NCBI GenBank assembly: GCA_910577195.1
Contig: CAJTLP010000001.1
Coordinates: 1-64,000, forward strand
Direction: 5' to 3'
Length of the DNA stretch: 64,000 nt
Source of the DNA: an uncultured Eubacterium sp.
Lineage (GTDB): Bacteria; Bacillota; Clostridia; Oscillospirales; Acutalibacteraceae
Shown: in pieces, positions 35,978 to 43,951 of the stretch
How positions within the stretch are numbered: the stretch's first letter is position 1
How the letters are laid out: every line of letters begins with the position of its first letter
Translations under genes and position numbers: made by a program
Notes under the pieces: generated by a model
The model's database searches: none
What the model was told of the DNA's origin: nothing
What the model saw: only the letters and a program-made list of their open reading frames with translations

Positions 35978-37420
35978 ATGGCAAAGGACCAAAAGAAAAT
36001 GGTGGACGCCATTACCTCAATGGATGAGGATTTTGCAAAATGGTACACCGATGTATGCAAAAAAGCAGAGCTTGTATCCTATACAAGTGTCAAAGGCTGT
36101 ATGGTAATCAGACCTTACGGCTATGCAATATGGGAAAATATTCAGAGAATTCTTGACGGTATGTTCAAGGAAACAGGACACGAAAATGTTAATATGCCGA
36201 TGTTCATTCCTGAAAGTCTTCTGCAGAAGGAGGCTGACCACGTAGAGGGCTTTGCACCTGAATGTGCGTGGGTAACCTATGGCGGCAGCGAAAAGCTGGA
36301 GGAAAGACTTTGCGTCCGCCCTACATCGGAAACACTTTTCTGCGAGCATTTCAAGGACATTGTTCACTCTCACAGAGATTTGCCTAAACTTTATAATCAG
36401 TGGGTATCTGTTGTACGCTGGGAAAAGACTACAAGACCGTTCCTTCGTTCACGTGAATTCTTATGGCAGGAGGGTCACACCCTTCACGCTACTGCTGAAG
36501 AGGCAATTGAAGAGACGGAAAGAATGCTCAACGTATACACAAAATTCTGTCAGGAATCCCTTGCAATGCCTGTTGTTCAGGGTCAGAAGACAGAGAGCGA
36601 TAAATTTGCAGGTGCAGAGCGTACCTATTGTATCGAGGCTCTTATGCACGACGGCAAGGCTTTGCAGGCAGGCACAAGCCACTATTTCGGCGACGGCTTT
36701 GCAAAGGCATTTGACATTCAGTATTCAAACAAAGAGAATAAGCTTACATATCCTCACCAGACCTCTTGGGGCGTAACAACAAGACTCATCGGTGCAATCA
36801 TTATGACACACGGTGATGATAACGGTCTTGTTCTTCCGCCTGCTGTTGCACCGATTCAGGTTATGGTTATTCCGATTGCGCAGCACAAGGAGGGTGTTCT
36901 CGACAAGGCTTACGCCCTCACAGATGAGCTTAAAAAGATTTGCAGAGCAAAGATTGATGATTCTTCAAACTCACCGGGCTGGAAGTTTGCTGAGTATGAG
37001 ATGAAGGGTGTTCCTGTAAGAGTTGAGCTCGGTCCTAAGGATATAGAAAACAATCAGTGTGTAGTCGTAACACGTCATAACAGAGAAAAGACAATCGTTC
37101 CCCTTGATCAGCTCAGTGAGGTTATCCCTCAGAAGCTGCAGGAGGTACACGACGGACTTTATGCTAAGGCTCTTGAAAACAGAGAAAACAGAACCTATAA
37201 GTGTACCACTATGGAGGAAATCACAAAGGCACTTGAGGAAAACGGCGACGGCTTTGTAAAGGCTATGTGGTGCGGAGACGAAGCGTGCGAGGATAAGGTT
37301 AAGGAAATTACAGGTGTCGGTTCACGTTGTATTCCGTTTGACCAGGAGGAGCTCTCCGACGTATGTGTATGCTGCGGCAAGCCTGCTAAAAAAATGCTCT
37401 ACTGGGGCAAGGCATATTAA
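35978..37420 (+). CDS. proS: Prolyl-tRNA synthetase, archaeal/eukaryal-type (ProS type 3)
   Basis: Class II synthetase charging tRNA-Pro. At 480 residues it lacks the editing insertion of the ~570-residue bacterial form and matches the short type: DFAKWYTDVCKKAELVSYTSVKG at the start, RPTSETLFCEHF (motif 2 region), RWEKTTRPFLRSREFLWQEGHT, QAGTSHYFGDGF and TSWGVTTRLIGAIIMTHGDD (motif 3). A zinc-type C-terminal domain (CGDEACED, CVCCGKPA) ends in AY as usual. AAGGAG lies upstream of the ATG. Confidence 0.97.
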   Translation: MAKDQKKMVDAITSMDEDFAKWYTDVCKKAELVSYTSVKGCMVIRPYGYAIWENIQRILDGMFKETGHENVNMPMFIPESLLQKEADHVEGFAPECAWVTYGGSEKLEERLCVRPTSETLFCEHFKDIVHSHRDLPKLYNQWVSVVRWEKTTRPFLRSREFLWQEGHTLHATAEEAIEETERMLNVYTKFCQESLAMPVVQGQKTESDKFAGAERTYCIEALMHDGKALQAGTSHYFGDGFAKAFDIQYSNKENKLTYPHQTSWGVTTRLIGAIIMTHGDDNGLVLPPAVAPIQVMVIPIAQHKEGVLDKAYALTDELKKICRAKIDDSSNSPGWKFAEYEMKGVPVRVELGPKDIENNQCVVVTRHNREKTIVPLDQLSEVIPQKLQEVHDGLYAKALENRENRTYKCTTMEEITKALEENGDGFVKAMWCGDEACEDKVKEITGVGSRCIPFDQEELSDVCVCCGKPAKKMLYWGKAY

Positions 37421-37435
37421 TCAATAAATTAAATA

Positions 37436-37463
37436 CAGGGGACAGAATCCAGCTCTTCCCCTG
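37436..37463 (+). terminator. Possible weak hairpin between proS and galE
   Basis: CAGGGG and CCCCTG (37436-37441 and 37458-37463) can pair, with extra pairs inside, but no T-run follows. It may be a partial terminator; galE has no clear promoter in the 64-bp gap. Confidence 0.35.
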
Positions 37464-37484
37464 CTAAAATATGGAGGTAATCTT

Positions 37485-38501
37485 ATGTCAGTATTGGTAA
37501 CAGGCGGTTTAGGCTATATCGGTTCACACACCTGCGTTGAGCTTATGAATTCAGGTGCTGAAATCGTTGTAGTCGACAATCTTTACAACTGCAAAAAAAG
37601 CTCTTATGACAGAATCAAGGCTTTAGTCGGAAAGGATTTCAAATTCTATGAATGTGACATCCGTGATGCTGAGGGTATGAGTGAGATTTTTGAAAAAGAA
37701 AGCATTGACTCAGTTATCCACTTTGCAGGACTTAAGGCTGTTGGTGAAAGTGTTGAAAAACCGCTTGAATATTTTGATAACAATGTAAACGGAACACTCG
37801 TATTGCTTGATGTAATGAGAAAGCACGGCTGCAAGAAAATCGTGTTCTCCTCATCTGCAACAGTTTACGGAATGAACAATGTATCTCCTCTCACAGAAGA
37901 TATGGAGGTTGGTGGTGTAACCAATCCATACGGCAGAACAAAATATATGATTGAGTGTATACTCAAGGATTTATATACATCTGACAATGAATGGGCAATC
38001 TGCCTGCTTCGTTACTTCAACCCAATCGGTGCACATAAGAGCGGCACAATGGGTGAGGATCCTAACGGCATTCCAAACAACCTTATGCCTTACATTACTC
38101 AGGTTGCAATCGGCAAGAGAGAAAAGCTCGGTGTGTTCGGCAACGATTACGATACACACGACGGCACAGGCGTAAGAGACTATATTCACGTTGTTGACCT
38201 TGCACTGGGTCACCTCAAGGCTGTTGAAAAGGTTGAGGGTGAAAACGGACTCTTCATCTACAATCTCGGCACAGGCACAGGCTACTCAGTTCTTGATGTT
38301 GTAAAGGCATTTGAAAAAGCATCAGGCCAGGAAGTTCCTTATCAGATTATGCCTCGCCGTGCAGGTGATATTGCTACCTGCTATTCAGACCCAAGCAAGG
38401 CACTTAATGAGCTCGGCTGGAAAGCTGAAAGAGGAATTGATGAAATGTGTGAGGACAGCTGGAGATGGCAGAGCCAGAATCCAAACGGCTATCCGGACTA
38501 A
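37485..38501 (+). CDS. galE: UDP-glucose 4-epimerase
   Basis: An NAD-dependent short-chain dehydrogenase-like enzyme that interconverts UDP-glucose and UDP-galactose. It has the dinucleotide motif VTGGLGYIGSHTCVEL at residues 4-19, the catalytic serine in VFSSSATVYG and YxxxK in NPYGRTKYMIE. HVVDLALGHLKAVEK and GTGTGYSVLDVV are family-typical. The 338-residue length is normal. GGAGG precedes the ATG. It supplies galactose for surface glycans or galactose use; no other gal genes are nearby. Confidence 0.97.
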   Translation: MSVLVTGGLGYIGSHTCVELMNSGAEIVVVDNLYNCKKSSYDRIKALVGKDFKFYECDIRDAEGMSEIFEKESIDSVIHFAGLKAVGESVEKPLEYFDNNVNGTLVLLDVMRKHGCKKIVFSSSATVYGMNNVSPLTEDMEVGGVTNPYGRTKYMIECILKDLYTSDNEWAICLLRYFNPIGAHKSGTMGEDPNGIPNNLMPYITQVAIGKREKLGVFGNDYDTHDGTGVRDYIHVVDLALGHLKAVEKVEGENGLFIYNLGTGTGYSVLDVVKAFEKASGQEVPYQIMPRRAGDIATCYSDPSKALNELGWKAERGIDEMCEDSWRWQSQNPNGYPD

Positions 38502-38517
38502 TTGAATATAATATAAC

Positions 38518-38543
38518 AAAGACCGCTCGTCTGAGCGGTCTTT
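38518..38543 (+). terminator. galE terminator
   Basis: AAAGACCGCTC / GAGCGGTCTTT stem with a GTCT loop followed by ATTTATT. On the minus strand the same hairpin can end the remnant at 38550-38745. Confidence 0.85.
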
Positions 38544-38549
38544 ATTTAT

Positions 38550-38745
38550 TCACATTGATTGCAGTAAATAATATAGCTTATGGCTTTGAGTATCGAAATA
38601 ATAAAGTTCAAAATAATCGTCAAATTCTTCTATTTCATTCGCATCATTATCCAAATATCTAAGTATAAAATAATCACCATTCAAAACAATAATTTTAAAT
38701 CAAAAGTACAATAATTACCGCTATAGCTAATACAAGCTTTTTCAT
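38550..38745 (-). pseudogene. Frameshifted small secreted/membrane protein gene
   Basis: AAAGGA and an ATG at 38745 open MKKLVLAIAVIIVLLI, a signal-anchor-like peptide that stops at once. Another frame continues directly as FKIIVLNGDYFILRYLDND, then EIEEFDDYFELYYFD and SHKLYYLLQSM before a stop at 38550. Together they would make a protein of about 65 residues; a single frameshift near 38698-38703 separates them. It is unrecognised by family. Confidence 0.5.
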
Positions 38746-38783
38746 AATTCATTATCCTTTTTATTTTTATATTTCTTTTTAAA

Positions 38784-39101
38784 TTACTTTTTATAGACTA
38801 CTGAATAATCAATATAATCCGCAACAATAATTTCATCGCCGTACTCATCAGTTGCAAGATAATACCACTCTGTCATATAGTCCCCTATTTTCTTTTTTAA
38901 TACTATACCTTGTTTTTCAAGATCGGAATAATAATCTACAGAGTACATTGAATGATAAATGTTAAATTTATAATACAAGCATCTTTCGTTTGATACACCG
39001 TCTGAACAAACTCTCGGTCCGACAGCATAATACCAAGTGAAAGGAAACGAAATTATCATCGCGAAAATGATAAAAATAATAATTAACTTTTTCTTTTTCA
39101 T
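38784..39101 (-). CDS. Small membrane-anchored protein with WxYAxGPR motif
   Basis: A 105-residue protein: one N-terminal membrane helix (KLIIIFIIFAMIISFPF), then TWYYAVGPRVCSDG and a tyrosine-rich domain with EWYYLATDEYGDEIIVADYI near the end. I do not know a function. Its motif and end match the 252-residue protein at 39645-40403 (IWHYAIGPR and CYYLGTDKDYIIR), so they are paralogues. The ATG at 39101 has GAGGAA upstream; a TTG at 39113 is less likely. Confidence 0.7.
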   Translation of the reverse strand: MKKKKLIIIFIIFAMIISFPFTWYYAVGPRVCSDGVSNERCLYYKFNIYHSMYSVDYYSDLEKQGIVLKKKIGDYMTEWYYLATDEYGDEIIVADYIDYSVVYKK

Positions 39102-39117
39102 TTGATTCCTCAAAATG

Positions 39118-39203
39118 TTAGATTATTGTTTATTGTAGGGGCAGATTCAATATCCGCCCGAATGTTTTTTTATATTGTGGGACGATATGGAATCGTCCCC
39201 TAC
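39118..39203. repeat. Repeat element B (inverted orientation)
   Basis: TTAGATTATTGTTTATTGTAGGGG opens it, the reverse complement of the right end of elements C and D, in place of an intact terminus. Inside are the two hairpin modules of C and D in reverse order: one with GGCAGATTCAATATCCGCCC-type arms and one with GGGACGAT / ATCGTCCC, ending CCCCTAC. The outer right terminus is missing. Confidence 0.75.
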
Positions 39204-39236
39204 GAAATAGCAATAACATAGCAGATACGCGAAAAA

Positions 39237-39638
39237 CTATAATCTTCTCCGAATAATAACCTCATATATCCCCAAAGCAATGCATCCAACTGCATAGCAG
39301 GCGATATCTTTCACATCAAACACGGAGCCTAAAAGCGTTCTGAGAAAAACATTATTTTCCAAACCTAATTTCCCTACTAAGTCAAAATACTGCAAAAGCT
39401 CAACACCGCCTGCAAAGATGAACACATACAGCGGCAGCAATTTACATTTTACAGGTATAAATATTCTGACTGCACAGTACACCGCAATCACAACCAGCAT
39501 ATCACCGAAATATGGTCTGACAAAATCATCGTGCACATACAGTGCTATCAGAACCTCTGTTATGATCAAAAGCACCATTGCAGCAGCATAGCCGATTCTT
39601 CTTTTCATATTATCATTAATCTTCACGTCGGTAGACAT
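39237..39638 (-). CDS. DUF2809 membrane protein
   Basis: A 133-residue protein with four hydrophobic helices (YAAAMVLLIITEVLIALYVH, GDMLVVIAVYCAVRIFI, LLPLYVFIFAGGVELLQYF, IACYAVGCIALGIYEVII). VRPYFGDMLVV and GVELLQYFDL match the DUF2809 family, which is related in layout to VanZ-like proteins. No function is established. GAGGAG lies upstream, and the gene follows the 252-residue protein by 6 bp. Confidence 0.82.
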   Translation of the reverse strand: MSTDVKINDNMKRRIGYAAAMVLLIITEVLIALYVHDDFVRPYFGDMLVVIAVYCAVRIFIPVKCKLLPLYVFIFAGGVELLQYFDLVGKLGLENNVFLRTLLGSVFDVKDIACYAVGCIALGIYEVIIRRRL

Positions 39639-39644
39639 CCCTAA

Positions 39645-40403
39645 CTAACTCCTCTTTTTATAAGTCCCATCTGTATCAGCAGCAGATTCATCTTCAGCTA
39701 ACTGAAAAATGTTCCTTATCTTACCAGGCTGTACATTGTAATATTTCGAATTATTTTGATAATTAAGAATACCCATAAGCTCATCATATGTTAAATCCAG
39801 TTTGGTATATATAATGTCTCCACCGCCGTCATACACACGACTCAAAACAAGGAAATCCAAATCATAGTCACATTTAAGTCTTGAAAAATGTCCTGACGAA
39901 CTTTCTCCTACTAAACTTCCAAAATTTGAAAAAGCCTCATACTGAACGTTTTTATTATCAAAATCATTTTCAAAAAGATATAAGTATTTATCACCATTGA
40001 ATTCGATATAGCTGTCTTTTCCATATCCATGCAATTCTGCTTTTTCTACAGCATCATCCTCCGGCTGCTTATAAACATTTCCGCTCTGTATTTTATCCTG
40101 TCTCTTAAAAACCAATCTTTCCTGCCATTCTTTTCTAATAATATAATCCTTATCTGTGCCAAGATAATAACAACTTAATAGTCCGGGTTTAATCATAACA
40201 GACGTTTTAATATCAACCTTTGGTCCAAGCTTCCAGCCGACACAGCTGTACTCATGACCCATATAATAAATTTTCTGCTGTGACATTTCTGCACTTTCCG
40301 AGATATCTCGCGGACCTATTGCATAATGCCAGATGACAGGAAATAGAACTAACACTAAAAGTATTAATGCAATCTTAATTTTTTTATTAAACTTAATCAT
40401 CAT
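39645..40403 (-). CDS. Membrane-anchored protein with WxYAxGPR motif, unknown function
   Basis: A 252-residue protein with one N-terminal helix (IKIALILLVLVLFPVI), IWHYAIGPRDISES next to it, then an extracellular-type domain. Residues up to about 105 parallel the smaller paralogue at 38784-39101; the remaining ~140 residues (YIEFNGDKYLYLFENDFDN, HFSRLKCDYDLDFLVLSRVYDGGGD) are extra. GAGG precedes the ATG at 40403. Function is unknown; it is probably cotranscribed with the DUF2809 gene. Confidence 0.75.
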   Translation of the reverse strand: MMIKFNKKIKIALILLVLVLFPVIWHYAIGPRDISESAEMSQQKIYYMGHEYSCVGWKLGPKVDIKTSVMIKPGLLSCYYLGTDKDYIIRKEWQERLVFKRQDKIQSGNVYKQPEDDAVEKAELHGYGKDSYIEFNGDKYLYLFENDFDNKNVQYEAFSNFGSLVGESSSGHFSRLKCDYDLDFLVLSRVYDGGGDIIYTKLDLTYDELMGILNYQNNSKYYNVQPGKIRNIFQLAEDESAADTDGTYKKRS

Positions 40404-40427
40404 TATACATCCTCAAAAATCAAGCTG

Positions 40428-40706
40428 CTAATTACGCTTATCACGTAATTTCAATGCAATGAAATTAAGAATAATCGTAATCAGCATCATAACCACTATA
40501 CCGATAACAGTTATATCAATGGTATCCATTAAGCCTGCTAGGTCGCCGTCTAATGCTCTGTTGCGGATATCGAAAAATTGCAGCACTGCTGAGATACAAC
40601 AGCAAAGAAAACTGATAATTACAGGTAATGTCTGTTGCTTTATTTTCATTGCTGCAATTGCAGAAGCCCATGCCAGAACACCAAAAATCAAACTGAATAT
40701 TAACAT
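40428..40706 (-). CDS. Small three-helix membrane protein, unknown
   Basis: A 92-residue hydrophobic protein (LIFSLIFGVLAWASAIAAMKI, LPVIISFLCCCISAVLQFFDI, ITVIGIVVMMLITIILNFIAL) with a basic tail LRDKRN. AAGGAGAT precedes the ATG. The pattern is seen in small proteins next to DUF4173 genes, but I recognise no named family. Confidence 0.7.
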   Translation of the reverse strand: MLIFSLIFGVLAWASAIAAMKIKQQTLPVIISFLCCCISAVLQFFDIRNRALDGDLAGLMDTIDITVIGIVVMMLITIILNFIALKLRDKRN

Positions 40707-40740
40707 AGGATATCTCCTTTTAGGAAATCATAATACAAAA

Positions 40741-42522
40741 CTACTGCTCAATTTCTTCGTATTCATAGCTGCAGCTATCTGATAATTCATACATATCCGT
40801 TTTTTCATTATACGAGTACACACTATAGCTGTCACTGCCATAGTATTCGTAGATATCTTTTTCCTCGTCATAATAATAATCACCATTGTCCAGCTGATAC
40901 TGCGTTATCAGCTTTTTTCTTTCATCAGAGGAAAGACGATTATAATACTCCTCAAGGAATCTGCAAGCCTTATCGGCTGAATAATTGTATGAACGAAAAT
41001 CAGAATCAGGCTTATAGGTTATACTGTGGTCATACTTATCCATATCATCAAGATTAAATGCCTGTCCGTAATCATCTCTGATTTTCTGAATGATGATTGT
41101 TCTGATTTTCTTAGACACTTTATGATTGTCACAATCAGCAAGCTCCACTGCATACTCAAGTGATGAGTCCGACATATTTTTTATATAATCCACATCAATA
41201 GTTGAGATACGTCCTTCGTTATACGCATTAACATTATACCTAACAACCATATTATCTATATTGGCAAAGGAAAGAGCAATAAACATCGCACTGCAAATTA
41301 CGATAATCGGCTGCATATAGCTGACCTTCGGCAAAAAGATGTGAACAATATAAAACAGGATGATAAGCATAATCATCAGCATAAACACGGATACAAGAAG
41401 TCTGTTTTTAGACAGTCCGAAGCTTTCGATATTCAGCTTCATTTTCTGCATTGCAGTAATCAAAATTAAAACGGTAAACAAAAGGATAAAGGTTGAAAGA
41501 GCCTTGATAGATACAGGGATTTTACCCCTTACTCTTTTTGTCAGAATATTGGCAGCTGCAATGATTACCATATTGATTACGCAGATTGCAAACATTTCAA
41601 AAAATCCACGACGTGCATATTCACTTGCCGTATGAGTGTATCCGGCAGGAAGAATACCTGAAAATGCACTGAAAAAATATGCAAGCTGTGAAAAAAGATA
41701 CACGATATAAGTAACAGATATCACGCTGAGAAAGGAAACTGTAACAGAGCACTGAATCAATCCCTTTCCTGAATTTGATTTTAAAGCACCGTTATCCTTT
41801 TTACTGTGCTTTTTTGACACTGCATAAAAAATGATATACGGAGTTATAACCGCTGCCAAAGCAATTTCAACCAGGTATATGCCTATATTCTTCATTACAA
41901 GCTTAATCAGATTTTCAAAGGCAGCGTCACTGCTGATAAGCAGAGGAATAATCACAAGCAGCACAGGAAGTGCAAGTGCAATACCAATAATCACATTTTT
42001 ACTTGCTTTATTTTTCGACATTGCTCTGCCGTAAGCTCCTGTTATCTCAGATGCGTTTGAAAATGGGAAAATGAATACACTCTTAAGCGTATCAACGAGC
42101 ATCTTCCAGCTCCCTTCCCTATGTCTGAATGCACCGCCAATTCCGCAAATATAGATGCTGAAAAGTGCACACACCAAAAACACCATAATTGTGTTAATGA
42201 GTATATCTTTATATAAAGCCAATGTTACTGAACCTGCAAGGGAGAGTGCACCGCATATATATGAAAACAAAGACACCTTATTATCTTTGTTAAAAAGATA
42301 AAGCGTAAAGACAATAAACAACAGCCAAAATGCAATTGTAAATCCTAAATTAAATCCGTGAAAAAACACGAAATCAACAATCACAAAGCTTAAAGCAAGA
42401 AATACAAAGGCAAAAATTACGTCTCTTTTTGAAAGGGTAATTTCCGGCTTTTTCGGATAAAGCTTATTCGGCACAGGCGGTTGATAATATAGGTTATTCG
42501 GAATATTGTTATTACTTTCCAT
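40741..42522 (-). CDS. DUF4173 (DUF4153-like) membrane protein
   Basis: A 593-residue protein with about twelve to thirteen membrane helices after a proline-rich N terminus. It has the DUF4173 pattern: RHREGSWKMLVDTLKSVFIFPFSNASEITGAYGRAM, then PLLISSDAAFENLIKL, YARRGFFEMFAICVINMV, and a soluble C terminus with VRYNVNAYNEGRISTIDVDYI. The tail is rich in tyrosine and acidic residues. No activity is known. It lies 5 bp after an HTH gene and completes the DUF2975-HTH-DUF4173 set. Confidence 0.85.
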   Translation of the reverse strand: MESNNNIPNNLYYQPPVPNKLYPKKPEITLSKRDVIFAFVFLALSFVIVDFVFFHGFNLGFTIAFWLLFIVFTLYLFNKDNKVSLFSYICGALSLAGSVTLALYKDILINTIMVFLVCALFSIYICGIGGAFRHREGSWKMLVDTLKSVFIFPFSNASEITGAYGRAMSKNKASKNVIIGIALALPVLLVIIPLLISSDAAFENLIKLVMKNIGIYLVEIALAAVITPYIIFYAVSKKHSKKDNGALKSNSGKGLIQCSVTVSFLSVISVTYIVYLFSQLAYFFSAFSGILPAGYTHTASEYARRGFFEMFAICVINMVIIAAANILTKRVRGKIPVSIKALSTFILLFTVLILITAMQKMKLNIESFGLSKNRLLVSVFMLMIMLIILFYIVHIFLPKVSYMQPIIVICSAMFIALSFANIDNMVVRYNVNAYNEGRISTIDVDYIKNMSDSSLEYAVELADCDNHKVSKKIRTIIIQKIRDDYGQAFNLDDMDKYDHSITYKPDSDFRSYNYSADKACRFLEEYYNRLSSDERKKLITQYQLDNGDYYYDEEKDIYEYYGSDSYSVYSYNEKTDMYELSDSCSYEYEEIEQ

Positions 42523-42527
42523 AGAGG

Positions 42528-42734
42528 TTACTCCCTTACAAATTCAAGTATGTCACCCGGCTGGCAGTCCAGCACATCACAGATTGCCTCAAGCGTTGAA
42601 AATCGGATTGCCTTCGCCTTGCCTGTTTTGAGTATGGATAAATTTGCCTGCGTTATACCGATTTTATTTGCCAGCTCCAAAGAGGACATTTTTCTTTTTG
42701 CAAGCATTACATCAAGATTAACAATGATACGCAT
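42528..42734 (-). CDS. YozG-like small HTH (XRE) regulator
   Basis: A 68-residue protein that is all DNA-binding domain: VNLDVMLAKRKMSSLELANKIGITQANLSILKTGKAKAIRFSTLEAICDVLDCQPGDILEF. It matches the short Cro/CI regulators that pair with DUF2975 membrane proteins. It probably controls this three-gene set; the promoter at 43259-43286 is the likely site. GGAGGG precedes the ATG. Confidence 0.88.
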   Translation of the reverse strand: MRIIVNLDVMLAKRKMSSLELANKIGITQANLSILKTGKAKAIRFSTLEAICDVLDCQPGDILEFVRE

Positions 42735-42743
42735 AACGCCCTC

Positions 42744-43223
42744 CTATATTGTCAGGTCATTTTCATCCTTGATTACAATTGCTGCCTCAAAGATGTTTTT
42801 AACCACTCTTACCACAAGACCCATAAAACCTGCACCTGCCGCCAGAATGACAAGTCCTAAGCCTACACTATAAGTAAAGGTTATCCCGATAAGCACAAAT
42901 GCAGCAACGCATACAACGGCTGCATAAAAACAGCTCCAACTGATAATTCTTAACAGCTTTACATTCTTTGCATCGAATACAAGCTCTTTTTTTATATTCA
43001 TCAAAAGCTTATCTATGCAAATCAGTGCAACATATCCTGCAGGAACAATTGCATAAAACGGACCCATCACATATCTTCCAAGCTCTGAAATCATACTGAT
43101 TCTGTTTTCGCTCCCATAGTCCTTGAAAACAATGGGCAGAACAATTACCGCCGCTGCCAAAAGCACATAACAAATCCTGACAATTGCCTGCGTTAATAAT
43201 ACAGACCTTTCCTTATTCCACAT
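42744..43223 (-). CDS. DUF2975 membrane protein
   Basis: A 159-residue protein with four helices (IVRICYVLLAAAVIVLPIVF, GPFYAIVPAGYVALICIDKLL, IISWSCFYAAVVCVAAFVLIG, LGLVILAAGAGFMGLVVRVV). ELVFDAKNVKLLRIISWSCF and EAAIVIKDENDLTI at the end are typical of DUF2975. It is encoded 9 bp before the HTH regulator; members may sense a membrane signal for that regulator, but this is inferred from context. Confidence 0.87.
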   Translation of the reverse strand: MWNKERSVLLTQAIVRICYVLLAAAVIVLPIVFKDYGSENRISMISELGRYVMGPFYAIVPAGYVALICIDKLLMNIKKELVFDAKNVKLLRIISWSCFYAAVVCVAAFVLIGITFTYSVGLGLVILAAGAGFMGLVVRVVKNIFEAAIVIKDENDLTI

Positions 43224-43258
43224 AGAAAATTCCTCCGTTTATTACAAATTCTACCTTC

Positions 43259-43286
43259 ATTATATTCAAAAATTATCGTTTGTCAA
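43259..43286 (-). promoter_or_regulatory. Promoter of the DUF2975-HTH-DUF4173 operon
   Basis: On the minus strand TTGACA (43281-43286), 16-bp spacer, TATAAT (43259-43264). AATTA...TAATT arms flank the -35 region and could form an operator. Confidence 0.75.
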
Positions 43287-43333
43287 TAATTATTTATCAT
43301 TTTTCAAATATTATTTGTTTTTTCACAAAAAAT

Positions 43334-43357
43334 AAGGAGTAGAATTATCTACTCCTT
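43334..43357 (-). terminator. Terminator of the 43374-43925 gene pair
   Basis: A perfect 10-bp stem (AAGGAGTAGA / TCTACTCCTT, 4-nt loop) is followed on the minus strand by ATTTTTTG. Confidence 0.88.
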
Positions 43358-43373
43358 TTTAACCTTCAATAGA

Positions 43374-43667
43374 TTAATTATCTTCTTCAAGAGGCATAAA
43401 TCTGTCAATCAATCCACAAATGATGCATATTAAAATCACTATAATCCAAATCGGCAAATCAATGAATTTTTTTACTATAACCAATATAATGATTGCTGCA
43501 GCTACTGATATATAAAGCCAGAATGGATTTATTTTAAATACACTTTCGCAATGCTTACAGCTACATTTGCTATAACCCCATCTGCTTGGAGTCCGAGCAA
43601 TTATACTGATTTCTCTTTCCTTGCAGAGAGGACACTTAGTATAAAACAATAGCTTCAATAATTTCAT
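43374..43667 (-). CDS. Small membrane protein with N-terminal zinc-ribbon-like cysteines
   Basis: A 97-residue protein: KCPLC near residue 12 and KCSCKHC near residue 35 make a probable zinc ribbon, followed by two helices (LYISVAAAIIILVIVKKF and IWIIVILICIICGLIDRFM) and an acidic end. No named family recognised. AGGG lies upstream of the ATG. Confidence 0.7.
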   Translation of the reverse strand: MKLLKLLFYTKCPLCKEREISIIARTPSRWGYSKCSCKHCESVFKINPFWLYISVAAAIIILVIVKKFIDLPIWIIVILICIICGLIDRFMPLEEDN

Positions 43668-43676
43668 ATCATCCCT

Positions 43677-43925
43677 CTATACAAGAAAAACATATGCAAG
43701 AATAATATCCACAACAAATAAAACGAGGGAAACTGCACCTAAGATATAAGAAATCTTAATCTTCTTTTTACATTCAGCGTTAAGCTGAACACCCTTATTC
43801 TTAAACACCAGACCGACCACAATACCCATAATGCCAAAGGCAGGACAGATACCGAGTGTGCAAACACCTATAATGGACATAATCATTGAAAATTTAGAAA
43901 GCTTATTTATTATATCATTATCCAT
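43677..43925 (-). CDS. Small DUF4190-like membrane protein
   Basis: An 82-residue protein with two hairpin-like hydrophobic segments (FSMIMSIIGVCTLGICPAFGIMGIVVGLVF and ISYILGAVSLVLFVVDIILAYVF) separated by a basic loop CKKKIKISY. The layout and GIMGIVVGLVFKNKG resemble DUF4190/dispanin-like small proteins. The match is by appearance only. AGGTGAG precedes the ATG. Confidence 0.65.
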   Translation of the reverse strand: MDNDIINKLSKFSMIMSIIGVCTLGICPAFGIMGIVVGLVFKNKGVQLNAECKKKIKISYILGAVSLVLFVVDIILAYVFLV

Positions 43926-43951
43926 AAACTCACCTCATTTGCATAGCCAAA

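Noticed and set aside
38465..38662. Plus-strand open frame running from galE into the terminator region
   Set aside because: It begins inside galE in another frame, crosses the terminator hairpin and has no ribosome site.
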